A DNA stretch of 64,000 nt from Cardinalis cardinalis (GCA_014549065.1 JACDOX010000018.1:3503162-3567161), one strand, 5' to 3'; numbered from the stretch's first letter, positions 1 through 15,700 are shown. The notes: generated by a model from the sequence alone, not told the origin. Translations and numbers: made by a program.

Positions 1-3000
1 CAGATAATTTGTAAATAAAGCCTACACTGGTTATTGTAAGATTACTTCAAGGCTACATCTGNAGTTACTGTCTGTATGAAGTCACTGGACTGTCTGTCCA
101 GGCTGATTTAGCCTGCTGACATTTTTATGAAGGTATTTTCAGCATTTTGAAGTTCTGAGTCTAAAGGGTGAAAGGAACACCTTTCAGTCAAGCAAGATTT
201 GCAAATATTCAAATAATTTCAGCCTGCACACTGGTCTAGCCCTGAATGCTAGAATTATTATTTAACTCCTTACTCCTAATGCTAGAATTATTATTTAACC
301 TCTTCCTAACTTTAATCATGTTGCACACAGGGCATGGTAGAGTCCTTGACTCTGGAAATACTGGTTGCATTTAAATAAATNCACTACAGATTTCTAAGAG
401 AACAGGAAGTGCCATAAAAATTACTGAATGCCATCCCTTGCAATGGTAGGATTCGATGGAGTCAGAATNCCACCTCCTGTTAGAGCCAGAAGTAAGTTAC
501 TAAACAGTAGCCTTAGAAGGGCAGAGGCAGACTCTTAAATTAAGGTTGATGAGATGAAGANTTGTGGACATTGTTTTTCCTATTACTAATCATTATGTAA
601 AAGGTGAGACTTCCAGTTTGCAAGCTTCATGTTCCCATTTCCAGAGCCCTTCTCTGGGCAAAACTGCGTCAGTGTCTGCAGAAGTCACACACAGCAGTTT
701 AAACAGAGGCAATGCCTCCTCAGTTAAAGACTGCAGCACAGTAAAGAGTATCTTCTCCAAAATCTCAGGAACCTCACTTCTGATTTGTTTTACCATGGGG
801 TGGAATGACCAGCCTTTGAGAGTGCCAATGGACAGAACTCCACTGTCATTTCAAAATCAAAGTTCTTGGACACAATGCAAACTCTTTTGGCATATTTTGG
901 GTAGGCAACTCCTGATCAGCTTCAGGACTAAAATGATGCCAGGTTAATCTCCTGATTGTCTGCCAGGGCTGTTTCTTTAGCATCCAGGTGGTCAAGCAGG
1001 GAAAGTTGACAGATAAAATCTGGCAAATCAATATCTGCTTGACTAGATATTTCAGTGTTTATACACAAAGTACTGCCTTCCTATATGTTGAAATTATCAG
1101 TGATGCTGGAGCAGGCCTGCTTCCCAAAGTAATCTGATGCACTGCAAGATAGAAATTGTTTATACATGACAGGTTTTTCCGTGTGGTAGGTGACACAGAG
1201 GAGGACTGAGTAAAACCACAGTGCACTGTACAAATGGAAACAGAGAGGTAAAATGTCCTGCTCATTCCCATGGCACAGCAGTAGGATGGCACCATGGCTC
1301 AGCAGTTCTAGCCAGGTCCTCCAAACACATGATCTGTAGGAGGACCAGGACACCATTCCTCCAACAGGCACAGCCTCTGTGTGTTTTGATATGCCCTTGG
1401 AAGAACCAGTCCCATGGAGACNCAGCCTTGAGGAGGGATGCAGCCTGCTCCAGCCACTTCTGGTTTGGATGACTCGATGGACTTCCCCATATTGAAGTGG
1501 ATNACTGCAAGTGTAGCACAAGCTACTTGCCTTTTGTTTCTGGATGTGGGGCATTTCCAGAAAAGGGACATTAACACCGACCTGTCACGGTCTTGGTTCA
1601 GAGTAGCAAAGTCTGAAAGCTTCTAGTAGAAAAACACTCTGGTANTTTACCAATAGGGAGGGAACTGAAGAAACAAACAGAAAAAAAAAAAGCAGAAAAT
1701 TTGCACTCCAGTAATGTCGGAGAAATATTCCAGTGAAAGAATGTGGATTATGTAAGGCAGAGGTGGAAAAGCAGATGAAGACAAAGATGAAGAAAATGGG
1801 CAAGAGGCCCTAGGATCATATTTTAAATGCAGATTTTGTTCATTGCAGCAGAAATAGAGGTGATTTCTTTTTAAANTTATCTTCCTTATCTATACTACTA
1901 GTGCACTGTTCATTTGGGGTGTCCTCTAAGGCAAAAGCTATTNCAAGTGTAAGACAAGAAACAGCATTCTATGGAGCTAGGTAGCCATATTTCATCTAAG
2001 GAGGAAATTACTGGACCTTTTTATATATGAAGTTAAAAATTTAGATTTCTAGTACTGGAGGATAGTGGTTTGCACAAAGTATGGACAGCAAAGAACTTCC
2101 AACTTTNATCACAGTATTTACTCCATTTCAGGAAGCGTATCACTTCAGCTAACATCTTCCTAAACCAAACTGAGCTAGGCATTTAAATGTATTTTTAAGC
2201 ACATAGATAGGTGGTTTGATGCCTCTCAGCTGCAGTTTCAGCAAAGCAAGTAAGGCCCGTTAAATAAANATTAAAACATTACTAAACATTTCATGAAGAA
2301 ACTATTGTGACATGACGCATCAGGAGACCTGAGCATGCTCAGCTTCATGGTCTGTTGCCACACTGCTCAAAAAAAAGCAGCTCAGGCTGAACATTTTTGA
2401 AGGCAAACATGCAATACCTAATTACATTTTACGAGGACACAAATGGTGGCACCATATCCCAACATTACTAAAAGGAGTACAAATATTATCAAATCATCTA
2501 TACAGATAAAAGCAACCAATTTTTATTTTACATAATCTATTACAAAGTAGGCAAATAAGTTATTTTCATCTTAACTAATCAAAATTCCAGGCTGGAATAA
2601 GCAGTGTAAGTCAAAGTGTGATTGCTGTGCAGACATTCAATAAGAGCCCAGTATACATCTCGGTNGGATAGTGGAGGGCAGAAGAAGAAGTTTTGTACTT
2701 AAGATCCAGGTGTAATATCTGCCACATTTAGTTCAACTACAAGTTTTTGAAGCAATGATTTGTGACAGATATTATCATTAGAGGATTCATAGCAAAAAAA
2801 AAGAGTATTGTTATCTGTATTATCAGTTCTTGAACTCTGTACCCATGGATTTTATTCTTTCTTTACCTAAAATATTCACTATCACCCAAGTAAACAATTT
2901 CATTTGTGTTTCTGGTATATTTCTGGATTAAATCTTGATTTACATGTGTTTGTTTACCAGCAGCTTCTCCTCAAGATACTGGTGTTACAGAACATCAGTG

Positions 3001-6000
3001 TTCCACAGTGGTAAGCATGAATAATCCAGGCTGATGTTTGCTAAAGTGGGTTTTTTCATCTTGGCATGTGAAAATCTGAAGTGGGATTTGTGACCCAGCC
3101 CCTGCAAGCATGCAGTAGCACATCTGACTCTAGATATGGAGCACCAGTAGTTGAGGTCTATGTTCAAATTCCCTTCCCTAANATGCAAAAGCAGCCTTAG
3201 TCTCATCAAGAGAAATTTTTGGCAGTTTGATCAGCTTAATGTGTAAAACCTCACAAAGCTTAAGATAGGTTTTTCAATACCCTCCAAATCAAACAATTTG
3301 TCCCAAATACAACCAACTAATTTAATTAAGTACACTAGGATGTATCAGGCTGTGAAGTGATTTGGCAATAGCTTTCTATATAGACTTAAACCTCTGCGAA
3401 CACNAAGAACAATCTTTTCCAAATTTCCAGCAGCTTTTTTCATTCCCTCCCTTATTTTTCAAAGAAATAGGGATAGACATCAAATAAATGGTTTGAAATA
3501 GTCCTGGTAAAATTATATGCAAGCTCAAAGCTGTAAACAACACAGGCCAAATTAGTTCTTCCTCCTCTTAACATTGTCATTAGAGAGTAAAATTTTTCCT
3601 TTACATGCCTTGAAAACCTGATTCAATTTAATTATCCCTTAGCCTTCATCCAAATAACATAAATGGAGTGATTTTGGTGATAAACAAATATAGTAGGACT
3701 ACAACCCACTTAGACTGCATATTCAAATCTGTTCAATAAATACATATTTAGTTGATTAAATGACTAGCAATTCACTCAGTGGACAAACACTGAAGCTGAA
3801 CACTGACTCTTAAATATGCATAACATAGGCAGTTATCAATTCTTAATCTGGTTTCATTGTCTGAAAAAAAAAAGGGAGCCTATTGCACATATTCTAATAA
3901 AATTCTCAATTATTAACAAAATCAAAGTATGCCATATTGTAGACAGATTTCAGGTAATAATAATAATAAATTAAGCTGTCTGTGCTCCTGATACATGTAA
4001 ACATTACAACTCCCTATAAAAATATCGTAAGAGTGGAAGAATTATTTATTGTGTTTTCTCAATAATTTATGGGTCAAGAGATTTCAATGAAACCTGTCTT
4101 TTTTATGTTCTCTGTGAAGTGCCTGAAAATTCAAATAAAATGGCTGAGGTTCAGAGCTGTCAAGCCAGAGAAATCTCACTTGGAGTAGGAATAATGAATC
4201 ATGGTGCCTTTCAGATAATTTGGATTCTTTCCTTCTCCAACATTTTCAGGTATACTTATTGTAGATATACAGCTAGAAACACATCTGGGCACAGAGCTGG
4301 CAAGTAAAACAGCTGAAGACTACCCACTTCTATATTCAAATCTTTCCACCCCTATCAGAAGTGAAAAAAGAACTTTCCATTACATACAGAACCTAATGGA
4401 AGACTGAAGAAACTTAGCTACTATTTATTTTACATTAGTCTGTAATGGAAAATGCTTCTTTCAATCACTTATTATTTACTCACAGTACTCCAACCTCACA
4501 TCAAGAAATATTGTGTAGGGCCTTGCATAAAGACTTTTTGAAGGACCAGCCTCATGAGAGAAATCAAAAATTATGTCTGCTTCACTAAAACTTCAAGNAA
4601 GAACAAACCCTGCCAAATTCCTGCACTTTTCTCTTTCATCATGACTACCTCCCTCTGATTTTCTTTCTTCTGGAGGTTTTGTTCAGAGGTACATCACATT
4701 ACCAAGGAGCTCTGCATAAAAAAATAAAGGTACAGGAAACCAGCTCTGGTTCTGGAGACAGATAACTCCATGGTTTTTAGAGGTTTCTAGCCATTACAGT
4801 TGCATTAAAAAAAAAACTTTCAAAAGTGAGTTCTCATGGATCAAAACCCAGAACACAANAAAATGCCTCACAAGTTGGTTTCATATCTGAGAAGCACTAA
4901 TAGAACTTCATATTCAGTTTCAAGATGTGACANACATAATTGACTTCACATCTGACACCTGGCCATAAAACAGAGCCGTGCCNCCTTCCCGCTCAGCACT
5001 GTGACTTTCTCCTGCCAGATGATCCCAGCCCATCCCTCTGCTCCAGNGCTGGCTCTCTCACATATCAGGGAATATGGATTTCACGCTGCTTCAGTTCTAC
5101 ATTCTTTCCTGGAGTTTAAGATCATGTCATGAATATGACTCAGACCCCAATTCAAAAATGAAGACAGAAAGTGTTCAATGAGTTCTTCAAAGGCAAATAT
5201 TAGAAGCTCAATACTTCTGCATTCTCAATCATTTGTCTTTGCTAAGGATCACAATGGTATTGAAGAAATAGGTTTTACAAATGAGATACGTACACCCCAA
5301 ACTATATTATTCAAATTTTATGTGTGAGTCATCTTGTCACTTAATGATTTGAAATTGCTTCTTCCTAAGCATGTAGGTATGCAGTTTATAAATGGAGATT
5401 TCCACTGTAAATCTCCTCCATAGCTCAACAAATCCCACTGACCACCTCTTCCTCACAGTTGTTCTAAACAACCACCACACAGATTATTCATGGGTATGCA
5501 TATGTTATGTTTCCTCTAATGACTCTGGATTGCTCTTAATCTTTTCAATATCTGTGCACTATAAGCAGAGATTATCTCAGGATTAGGGTGTTAATTTAGA
5601 GTGTATCATGTGGTTAGAGAAACTATTCTTGTGTTTGATGTGATTCCACTTAAACCTTAAGCCAATTTGCAATTCCTTCATTCGGATGTAAACAATTTCT
5701 AGCTAATTGTTAACAATTATTTGGACTTTTTTCCTGATCTTCCTACAGAATGTGCATTCTGGTTTTAAAATTTAAAATGTAAAGAAGATTATGTGGCATA
5801 GAACAAAGTGNCAGTTAATACTGTACATGATGTTGTACTTGAACTAGCCAAGCATGTGAACAATGTAAGGGGAAATAAGGCTTTACTCATAAAATATTTT
5901 ACTCTTGAAGTATCAGGTCATTTATCAAATTGTGTTTTTAAATGGACCATAAACCTTGAAACTGCATTTTTTAAAATTTTCCACAAAAAATATTTTAAAA

Positions 6001-9000
6001 GCATTTTTTCTCCAGTTACAACACCAAGTCAGTAAAGNACCTTTATCCACTTTTATTTAGCAAAACCTTTCACATCAGGACTGCTTGTAACTCACACTCT
6101 GAGCAGAGCATGCCTCACAGTAATGCTGAAGCCTGGACTTAAAACATCACTCCCAGTTTGAACAGCCCTGGCAAGGCTTCCCCCTTGTTCTCCATCCTTT
6201 CTCTATCCATCACTGTGCCACAGCCACTGTGAACCAAGTCAAAAGGACTGTGGAAAAGCCTGACTGGAACTCCCAGAACTTTGGCAGTCCCAAGGGGGTT
6301 TTGAATGGATGAGCTGAAAGGAAATCCTGCAGCCAGATTACAAACTGTGGGCCTTGGGGCTGTGCTCCTGCCGAGGCTGAGCAAAGCACAGAACACTGAC
6401 AAAGCTGACCCAGAGCATACACCATGTTTATTTTTTCCTTCCCTTTGCAGCTGGCAATCTCTCTTTGAAGCAGGTACAGAGGTTTGCGCTGTCAGCAAGA
6501 GGGAAGAAGAATTAAAACACCACAGCTGCTGCAACATTCCATCACCTGGGGTGAGCAGCATGGGTCTGGAAATGGCAATTCCTTGGGAAGGCTCCCAGAA
6601 GGGAGCAGGCACTCCCTGCCTCCCCTCACCTGNGTCACTCACTCTACTGGAGCAACCTGCTCCTTCTGAGACTTCTCAAATGCATGGGAGTCAAATATTC
6701 TCAACTTGACTAATTTAGTGGCTCTGAGGGGACAGTAAGTATTGCAAATTCTATCTGATTTCTGTCAGGGCAATAAATTTAGGTAGTCAAGATGAAATTT
6801 AAATTTGGGAAGAGTAATTTATTTTTGATCCCTGACTCTTCATTTCTCTGTTTCTTTGTGATATAGAAAATATTAAAATGGTAAAACATATTTATCTTTT
6901 AAAACCACTTCTATTCCCAAAAGGCGAAGCTGCATTTGCTCATATTTCCACTCAAGAACATGATAAAAACATTTNAGCCAAAATGAATAATTCTTGTCAG
7001 AAACCATCCACGCTTCTAAGACATGACAAAAAATGGATTAGAAATTTATGACTATAATCAAGGCAGGTTCTCTACATTAAAGAAATTGGTTTTAATTAAC
7101 ACAGCAGAAAACCTACCCAGAGCCTCCAGAGACTCTCTGGGATGCTCTGGGAGTTTGGAAGTCACTTCCAGCTTATTCAGAGGGTTTTTCCTCCAGTGGC
7201 CACTCTGCTGCATTACGAAACGCACTCTGTGTCACTGCAGTACAAGAATTGTAACAAACTCCATTGGCACTAGCATTAGAAATTTATGATGAACTCTCCA
7301 AGTATAAAAGACCATTTAAATAACTGCCAGAAGGGAGAATGTTTGAATTGCTACTGCTTTTATCAGTCCCTGCAGTAAAACCAATGAAAAAGTGTACTTT
7401 AGAGTTTTAACAGTAACATGTTAATAAGTATGGGTCAACACTTGGTTTTGAAAACTTTAAATATAATAATGCAATTGCAGAAAGAAAAGAAGCCTTTTTT
7501 TTGCTACTGTTTCTCTACATTTTGCTTACAGTCATCCAATTTATTATTAAGAAATAGCAACTCCAGCAAAAGAAAACAAATTTCAAAATAAACAATTTCT
7601 TTAATCCTCTAATTTTATCCAAGTACTAGGAAAAGAAATGCTCAAGATGGTAATGAAAACAGAAGTTATTTTTGTTAGCATTATAGGTCTGAAATAAGGA
7701 TACTCTTAAAAGCCTTGTTTTTTCATGCACAGGGACAAAAGGCAGAGTTTAGTCAAACAATACAACATTTAGTGTTGGTTCATCCTACTTCCTTCTTTTT
7801 GAGAATACAGAATTATCCATGATTTCACCTTTCTAAAACATTAACTNGAAGACTTGCAGAAGACTGAGTGCAACACAGGACTCTACCTTAGAGGCAAATG
7901 CCTACCTTACGAGGAGAAGCAGTTCAGACACTACAAAAAATGCATGTGAACTGCTCAAGCAGAAACATGGTCTGTACAAAAAAAATATTATTTTGAAAAA
8001 TTAAATGACAACAGGCCAGGACATATTTATGTAAAATGTCCAAAGTTTGCCTGTGTTAATTTCTAATATGATGAGATATCTTAGAGGAAAATAAAATGAC
8101 AATCTAGATAAGTAATGTTCTATTAAGCAATCAACAAATAAATAATGATATGCTTGCCTGTACACTATTGAATGAATATTTTTATATTTATTAGTACCCT
8201 TACATGCACAGAGTACTAGAAGTCTAATGCATCAGTAAGATATACCCAAAATTATAATAAATTATTTTTTTATGTTAATATGTTCTCAGGACTCAGTACA
8301 GAGGTGGTTTTGAAGCTGGGATTTTTGCCTGCCTATTTTATTGTATTCCTCTGTGAAATGTTTCCAAAATCAGTACNTTTCTGAAGTATTGGTCCTAAGA
8401 CATGTTTTATAATCGTCATTCCAATTAATTTAAATAGATTGTTTTATGCACACATATAACTAATAAATTTTAAAGTGAAACAATACCACCCTCACACTAA
8501 ATTATTCTACGGGCAAAGGAAGAAAATGCAACATTTTTCCCCAAAAATAACCTGAGCAAAACCTGGGCAGTTTATGGAGGGCAATCAATTACACCCATAA
8601 CTTTATTCTAGTACATGGAACCAAAACGAAACTATTGACATGTAGCATATTAGAATACCATCCTATCTCCTATTCATAAAACAGATNATATAAAGCACCT
8701 TTAAATAAAATTCTCAATTGATACAAAATAGTCACAGTTTTCTNCACTAACTTCAGAAGTGAGATATTGCAGGTACTGGCACATGTCTTGAGTCATGGCA
8801 TGATCTCATCAAAGAAACAAATTTGTCATCTGTATCGGGTGCATGACAGTGCTCACAGGCCACCATCTGAGATGCTTGTCATGTGTCAGCACCAAGAACA
8901 AGAAAAAAACTTTCTGCAGCAATTCAGAAGGTTCTGGCAAGAAGGCAGCTTGTTGCTTGCTACTAGCAGCCTCACTGGAAGACACCACTGAAAATACTGC

Positions 9001-12000
9001 AACTTCAAAAAACCTTTACAGTTTCATCCAGAGTATTTCCTTTCCTCTTCACTATAACTCAATAATATATATGTAGCTGCACAAGTTATTGAGGATATAA
9101 AAGATGTACTTTCTGCAGTGGTTAAAGTGTAAAAAACATATTAAATAATTCTATTGTGAAAATAAATGGGCAAATTATGCATCAAGCATAAGATTCACGG
9201 GGATTCAGCCTCTATTTTAAAGCAATTTGTAAAGCAGTCTTGCTCCTCCAGTAGCAATCACTCTAATTCAACGACATGGCTTTTAAAATGCCACATCACT
9301 GCACATACCTGGACCTACTTTTCTGAGCTTGGACTGTAAGCAGAACAGCAGGATCTTAAGGAGCACATAATTATCCCAGCATGGCCCCAGCTCTAAGTCT
9401 GTGCTGAGAGTAGAGGGCTTTCTGTGGTTTTTGTGATACCTGTGGTCTTACCTAGGAATTAAAAATCTAATCAATGCATGCATCAGTTAATGACTTCTAC
9501 AATCCTGGTACAGAACAACTTTAAGTCTGGCTCTGCTTCAGTTCAACCTGCTGACAGAGTNTTTAAGGATATGCTGCTGTATCTGTACACACAGAGCTGG
9601 CTGGCACACCCAGTCCTAGTGCTACACCTTTCATCCCAGGCTTCATCAGATAAAATAGCTTAACAACCCTTCACATCTGCCCTGTCCATAGTGATAGCCA
9701 TACATTTCATGCAGGCATTCAGGTAACTTCATAGAGTTAGAAACAATACCCTAAGAGCAGCAGACCTTTTTTGAGTGGATATAACTTTACAATGGCTCAT
9801 AAATATCTGCCTAATACACTGTATTCACATGCTATCTTTTGAGACTAGTCAGTCAGAACTGATTGCAACTATAAACCCTCAGAGAAATATTTAATAGGTA
9901 TGTGATGCTTACTTCTCTGCAAGTATCTGATGCACTGGGAAGGACTAAATTTTTTTAGGTACACTTTTTTGGAAAAAAATACCCTAAAAAAGAAATAAAT
10001 GGCCAATCATATCTATGCAATAAACTGATTTCAAACAGAGACTTCCTAGAACANGACATGGAATAAATTACAAAACACAGGAGTGGTCATTATATGCTGA
10101 AATACTGGTTTTACCTGTGCTGTCTAAAATAACAAAGACAAAAGAAGTTTAAAACTGAGGCTTTAATCCACTTCTGCATTCCTGGAGTTGGCTGTGCCAT
10201 TGCTTCTACATAGCACTAAGTAAAAAAAGCCATTTTAAATCTTTATTTTCCCACTTGTGCCAAAGAGATTCAGCAGGCACAGAGACCGTGGCTCTGTTAC
10301 ACACACACTCTTTTACTTTGCCAGGAGTGCTTAGCACCATAATGAGTAGATTCCAAATGCATTGTAGTTGATCCCATAATGATAAAAAGTAGCATCAAAA
10401 TTTGTCTGCCAAAATATATTGATTTTGAGAAAATCTAATTTAGAAAAAAAAAGTCATTGAAGAAAATCAATGTTTTGTTGCAACATCTCTGTAAATGTTT
10501 CAGTATTATATTATTCAGTATTCAGTTTCATATTAAATTAGAAGTACATAGGAAAAAAATCAGCATTAAGATAATATTATTAAGTCTACTACTTGGTATG
10601 CTCCTGCCCTAAACTCCAGAATTCTTTCAGAAGGCTTCTAAAGAGCCTTTTCTTTATACCCTGCCAAACTAAGAGTTTTAATTCCTCAAAAGGCACCTTG
10701 AGTCTGTCTCCTATCTGATCACAGGAGGAATCCACACTGGAGTCTAAAAACTCATAGCTGTCCTTAAGGAGGGGTGAAGAATGTCTAGGTACTTGTGAGT
10801 TCTCTTGCACCATCTGGTCATTTGGTGAAAAAAGTCTTTGAACTGAAAAAAANCACTTGAAATAAACCACTGGAGGGATTTTTGAGCGCTCTGCAGCAAG
10901 GATTACCTTCTCCCTTTGTCTGCCCACTTTCTGTTCACCTCCTGCTCTTCAGCACACCTGAGAATACAGCAATTGACTTATCTGGAAAACTCTACACTGG
11001 TTCCAGGGTAGATAACAGCAAAGATGCTGAGGTGAAGAATCTAAGAAAGTACATTCTGAAGAATTAAGACTGTGTCAGTGGAAGGTCTGTGTGTGTAGNA
11101 GGAAGCACAAATTATGTCTAATCTTAGACACTGGGGGACTCACCACCAACTCCTGATTAGGGGTGTTTTGTATTCAGGTGCCATACCTCAAGTTTGACCT
11201 CCCTACAGGAAAATAATCCTGTTTTCCACTTTTTTATGAAGCAAATACAAATTATTGTCCACTCCTTCAGATGCAATACTTAAACCTGAGTTCTGGATTT
11301 CCTGCCCCAGATTTCACAATGATTTAGTTCTTAGTATCTTTTTAGAAAGGAGGAGTCACTAGTTCCAGAAAGAATACCTCATCTGCTCTCAATTCCTATT
11401 CTGCATTAAAAAANTACAGATTTTAAATTCTTTCCAAATGTATTACAGTTTCTTTTTTTAAAGTTCATTGAAGTTGTCAAAAACTCTCATCTCAGGGATT
11501 ACACACTACCTTATACCGTGGAGCAAAAGGAGCTTGAGGAATAGTCTCTATTAATCCATGACTGAATATTCAAAGACATTTGGATTTTCTCTTCCTGAAT
11601 TCCCAGTAGCATAATTCAAACATTACTTCCAAAACATTTTTGAGGACTAGGGCAAATTAATGCAAACAATCTGCTGCTTGCAGAATTCTGGACTAGAAAG
11701 TCCAGAAATTTAAGGTACAGTTTACAGCTTTTTCCCTGTTACAGCCACAGACAGACACACACTGCTTTATACTGCTTGCACCTGGAAATTTTCTGACATT
11801 CAGAGGAAACAGATGGTGAAAGTAAGCAACTTCCAAAATCTGCACGTGTGCACAGAGGCAGATTTCATGGCAGTGTCAGTAGTTAACACTGGGCAGCTCT
11901 GGGGATTTAATGAGCATAGCTAACAATGATGATGATAAGAATTACAACAATATGTTGTAGAAAAGTATGATATACAAGAAAAAAATGTGGCTAAAACTTA

Positions 12001-12545
12001 TATATAGCTGTTCNCTTCATGTAGGTGCACATAAGCTAAATAAGCAGAATAATTTATTTTAATATCCTTTAGATTAAGCATTAAGAAACNAATTGCAACC
12101 ACATATATTCCTGAAGCAAAGTCATGGATGCTGGGAGATTTTCCAGGGAAACACGACTTTTTTTTGTTATTCATTAAGTATCTGACACTAGCCCCAGTGA
12201 GAGACATGATACTGGGCTAAGACACATTTGATATGAACTGGCATAGCANTTCTTACACCTGTTAACCACTGCCACTCACAAACGGTCGAAAAATGAGAGT
12301 AAAGCGGAAGGTATCACTTCAAAGTAGTTGCTAATTAAATCATGAATAAGTAACACATCAGATAGAGATGTGCTTCAGTGTCCCAGAATAAAATGACAAT
12401 TAATTCTAGAAACAGGAGTCAGTATGGCTTTGAGTTATCTATATTACACTGTGGTTCTAATTGGGAATATGCTTTTGAAGTGCATCTGCCAAACGGTCTC
12501 CCTTTCTACACCTTGGTGCATGCTGCAAACCTGCTCTGGAGCGTG
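1..12545. other. Intronic AT-rich sequence, no gene recognised
   Basis: Only short open frames are present and none resembles a known protein. The longest, on the minus strand at 6139-6642 and 1081-1554, have no conserved motif, and overlapping frames on the opposite strand are equally open. The only small-scale structure noted is the tandem duplication at 245-307. Parts may be very old repeats or conserved non-coding elements; neither can be judged without alignment. Confidence 0.6.
245..307. repeat. Two-copy tandem duplication, ~33-bp unit
   Basis: AATGCTAGAATTATTATTTA begins at 245 and again at 278. Each copy is followed by a short C/T-rich spacer (ACTCCTTACTCCT and ACCTCTTCCT). The two 20-bp cores are identical, so the duplication is recent. 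Confidence 0.9.
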
Positions 12546-12720
12546 TCACAGAATCGTAGAATAACAGGGAGTTCTGGGTGGGAAGGGACTTTAAAGACCA
12601 CCTAGTTCCAACCCCACTGCCCTGGGCAGGGATACCTTCCACTATCCCAGGTTGCTCAAAGCCCCATCCAACATGACCTTCCGTGGGAGGGATCTACAAC
12701 TTTTCTGTACAACCTGGATG
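12546..12720 (-). mobile_element. CR1 LINE 3' fragment (intron 3)
   Basis: Read on the plus strand, this runs from TCACAGAATCGTAGAATA through GGGAAGGGACTTTAAAGACC and CCACTGCCCTGGGCAGGGAT to CCCCATCCAACATGACCTTC. That is the reverse complement of the avian CR1 3' untranslated region, so the element points to the minus strand. It is a 5'-truncated copy without coding capacity. Confidence 0.93.
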
Positions 12721-15700
12721 GGCCCAAGCCAGAGGTGCTCTCCATAAGCGTATCTAGAGCACCAACTATGAATTATGCCCACTNAACCAAACCAGAACTA
12801 CTTGTACAAAGCAAACTCTCAACATTGAATATGGACATTGGCCACCCAGCTGCGTTCCACAGATCGTCACCTACTGGGCTGAACAGTACCAGCTTTTGTC
12901 ACCAAAAATTGGACCAGACCTCAGGAGAACAGATTTCACTGGTCAGCTGAAGGATCTAGGACATGCTTCCTCTCNTGTCTGTTATCCCCCAGCACAAGAC
13001 CTTTAAGCCCCTTTAGATGGAACTTTGAGACCTATTAATGAAAAGTGATTCCANTTATTTCAAACACATAGTAAAAATGACATTCTGGTAATCCATTGCC
13101 TTACAGATTGTGGTGTACCTTGGATTTGTAAACTACCTATTCCTCACCCACATCTCACTTGTCAGACTCTTCACTGGAGCCAAGACATGTTTGGGCAGAA
13201 ACAGACTCTGTGAGGTCCTCCTGCAGAGCACACAGGTAGCTCAGTGCCAAGAAGGCATTTTTTAATGGAAATCTTACNGATTGCTGCTAGGAATGACAAT
13301 GTCTCTTGGCTTCCTTTTCCACTGATTTGATTCCAAAATAGACAATTTCCCACTTTTGTTAACATAAAGCCTCCACAGTAATTCTATGTGGCATTAAAAA
13401 AAGTCACCTAATTTGATCAGTATACATCAAACAAATTTTTATCCATGTTAACTTTATTGACACTTTTTCCCTCATCTCTTATACATACTGAATATGAAAT
13501 ATTTCTTTGGAGTGCTACAAAGGAAAGTGGAAGCTAAATTTGCATCATAAAAGCACTCTAATGGTGCCAAGGATGAAGAGAACAAGGCGATGGCATCACA
13601 CAACTGGCCATGGCACCCAACAGAGACAACTTGCCATTGCAGCATCAGCTGTAGGTCTGAGGCTTGAGTAGGGAGCCATGCACTTTGTCCAGAAAAAAAT
13701 TATTTGGGAAAAGCTAAACTGCAAACATCACTGGAGCCTTTTGTCACAGAAAACTGCAGGGAATTTTTACCAACTCTGAATTCCTGCTGCGAATTCACCT
13801 CCATTTAAAAGTTCAACACGTATGGCTTAGTGAGGATGCTTAATAAGGTTAAATGCAGTACAGACAGTACTTCTGGTACCAAAAAAAAGCTGAATTTATT
13901 AGGCTTGCAGATCAGTAGATAAATTTCTCAAAGAGACTCTATAGCTATCTCTCTACTAGTGGATTAAACATGACTAGAATATTAAACATATAGTCTGGCA
14001 CGAGCACCTCAAGTCCTTACTATTAGACTATCTCACCCTCCAAAATGGGGTGTCCATATGTTAGCTGGGTGTCAGAAGCAACTCTGGCACTTGCAGACTC
14101 CTGGCCAGTGCCTGGAAAGCCTGGAAGGAGATGGCAGGGGCCAAACCACATGTGAGTGCTTCAAGAATTTCTTGGTAGGGCTGGTTGGAGTTAGAGTACT
14201 CAGGAATGTTTTCCAACATCTGTTGTGAAGTAACCTAATGGCAATAATGTCTGTACACGTCTCTTCACTACGTTTTTTTCTGGCAGTCAAGAGTTATGGT
14301 GGGGCAGCAGAAGAAACACAGACACACACAAAAATAAANTAAAGCTCAGGGAAATTCAGTTCTTGGGGATATTTCTTCATGGTCCAGCAGTAACTGTTGA
14401 CCTGTTCAGTCTTTAAAAATTTCCTTAGGATGTATACTAACTCTAAATGACACCAAGGCTCTGAAAATTACTGAATAATTAAAAAAGACATGTTGCCTCC
14501 CNTTTTATAATGTTTAATACTCTGATTTGTTTATTCCTGTGAAGGGAAAACAAAGGGAAAAAATGGTGTTGGACCTATTGGTTGGTATAACAAAAATTTT
14601 TATTTAGATTTCATATTTTTCACTAGGAGTTTAGCTTGAAAAGAATTAAGAAAATATTTTGATCTCCATCAGATAGAATAGAACAGCTCAAGGGAAAAAT
14701 GGTAGAAGTTGTCTCAAAACACCTTCTGTTTCCTCTGATCCCAAGTTAGCCAGGCTGAGCCAGCCCTCAGCGTGAACTGCAGCACAGTAAGGACTACAGA
14801 AATANGAAAGACAAGTCCTCTAAGTGTCAAACAGAGCCCGTTGCACACAAATTCTATTTTCTGCTCAGCCTGACAAGCTCCTTTCTGTATCTCGCCCAGA
14901 CAGAGAGTATTAGCTCCAGGGAGGCATTTTCAACAGCATGCCCAAAGAGAATCCTCAGTTTCTTATTTAGTCTCTTGTACTGAAACAACATCCAACACCT
15001 AGACCCCAGAAAAGGATCTGGCTATTTCCAAGACGTCTATATTAAAAATCCCCTTTTCATACATAAAGCTTACATAACAACACTAGAAGGGTATCAGCAG
15101 GAATCCTGACTGGCATTATTGTTATTGGCCACTAAAGAGAACCCTCTATTAACAACAAAGATAAGCTGGAGAGTAATTAATGCAAAAGGGCAGGTTTTAG
15201 AAACACATCATCATTTGAGAGCTCCAGCCAATATTCTTGCAAACCTGACGAGTGATACTATTCACATGTATGAAGATGTTGAACTGAACACAGCCCCAGT
15301 TCTGTTACACATTTTGCTACTTTTGTTTAAAAAACGAAAAAAAAAAAGAGTGGGCAGGATGAGTCATGAAATTTGTACATATCAAGGGACAGGTAATGTC
15401 TGAAAAAAAATTCAAAGAAATGAAGATTTGAAGTGGTTTTGAATTCAGTTTTGTAATTACATACAGTTCTGGTGCTGCTTTTAGCACACACTCAAATACT
15501 CACAATGCTGGGGTCCTAGTTTTTCAGGGATTATACACCAAATTGGAAACATGGCCATTCCTTGCCCTTCAAAGCACCTAAAAATTCAGGTGATGATACC
15601 TAACTACTTAAAAATTCCACTCTTGGTGTGAANATCTGCAAGTCTGTAGCTTTGGTGCCATCCTACGATGACACAATGGGATAACTGATGGTTGGGATAT

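Noticed and set aside
6139..6709. Overlapping frames of 167 (minus) and 134 (plus) codons
   Set aside because: No known domain, no splice context, and both strands open over a mildly GC-rich stretch. It cannot be supported as a gene.
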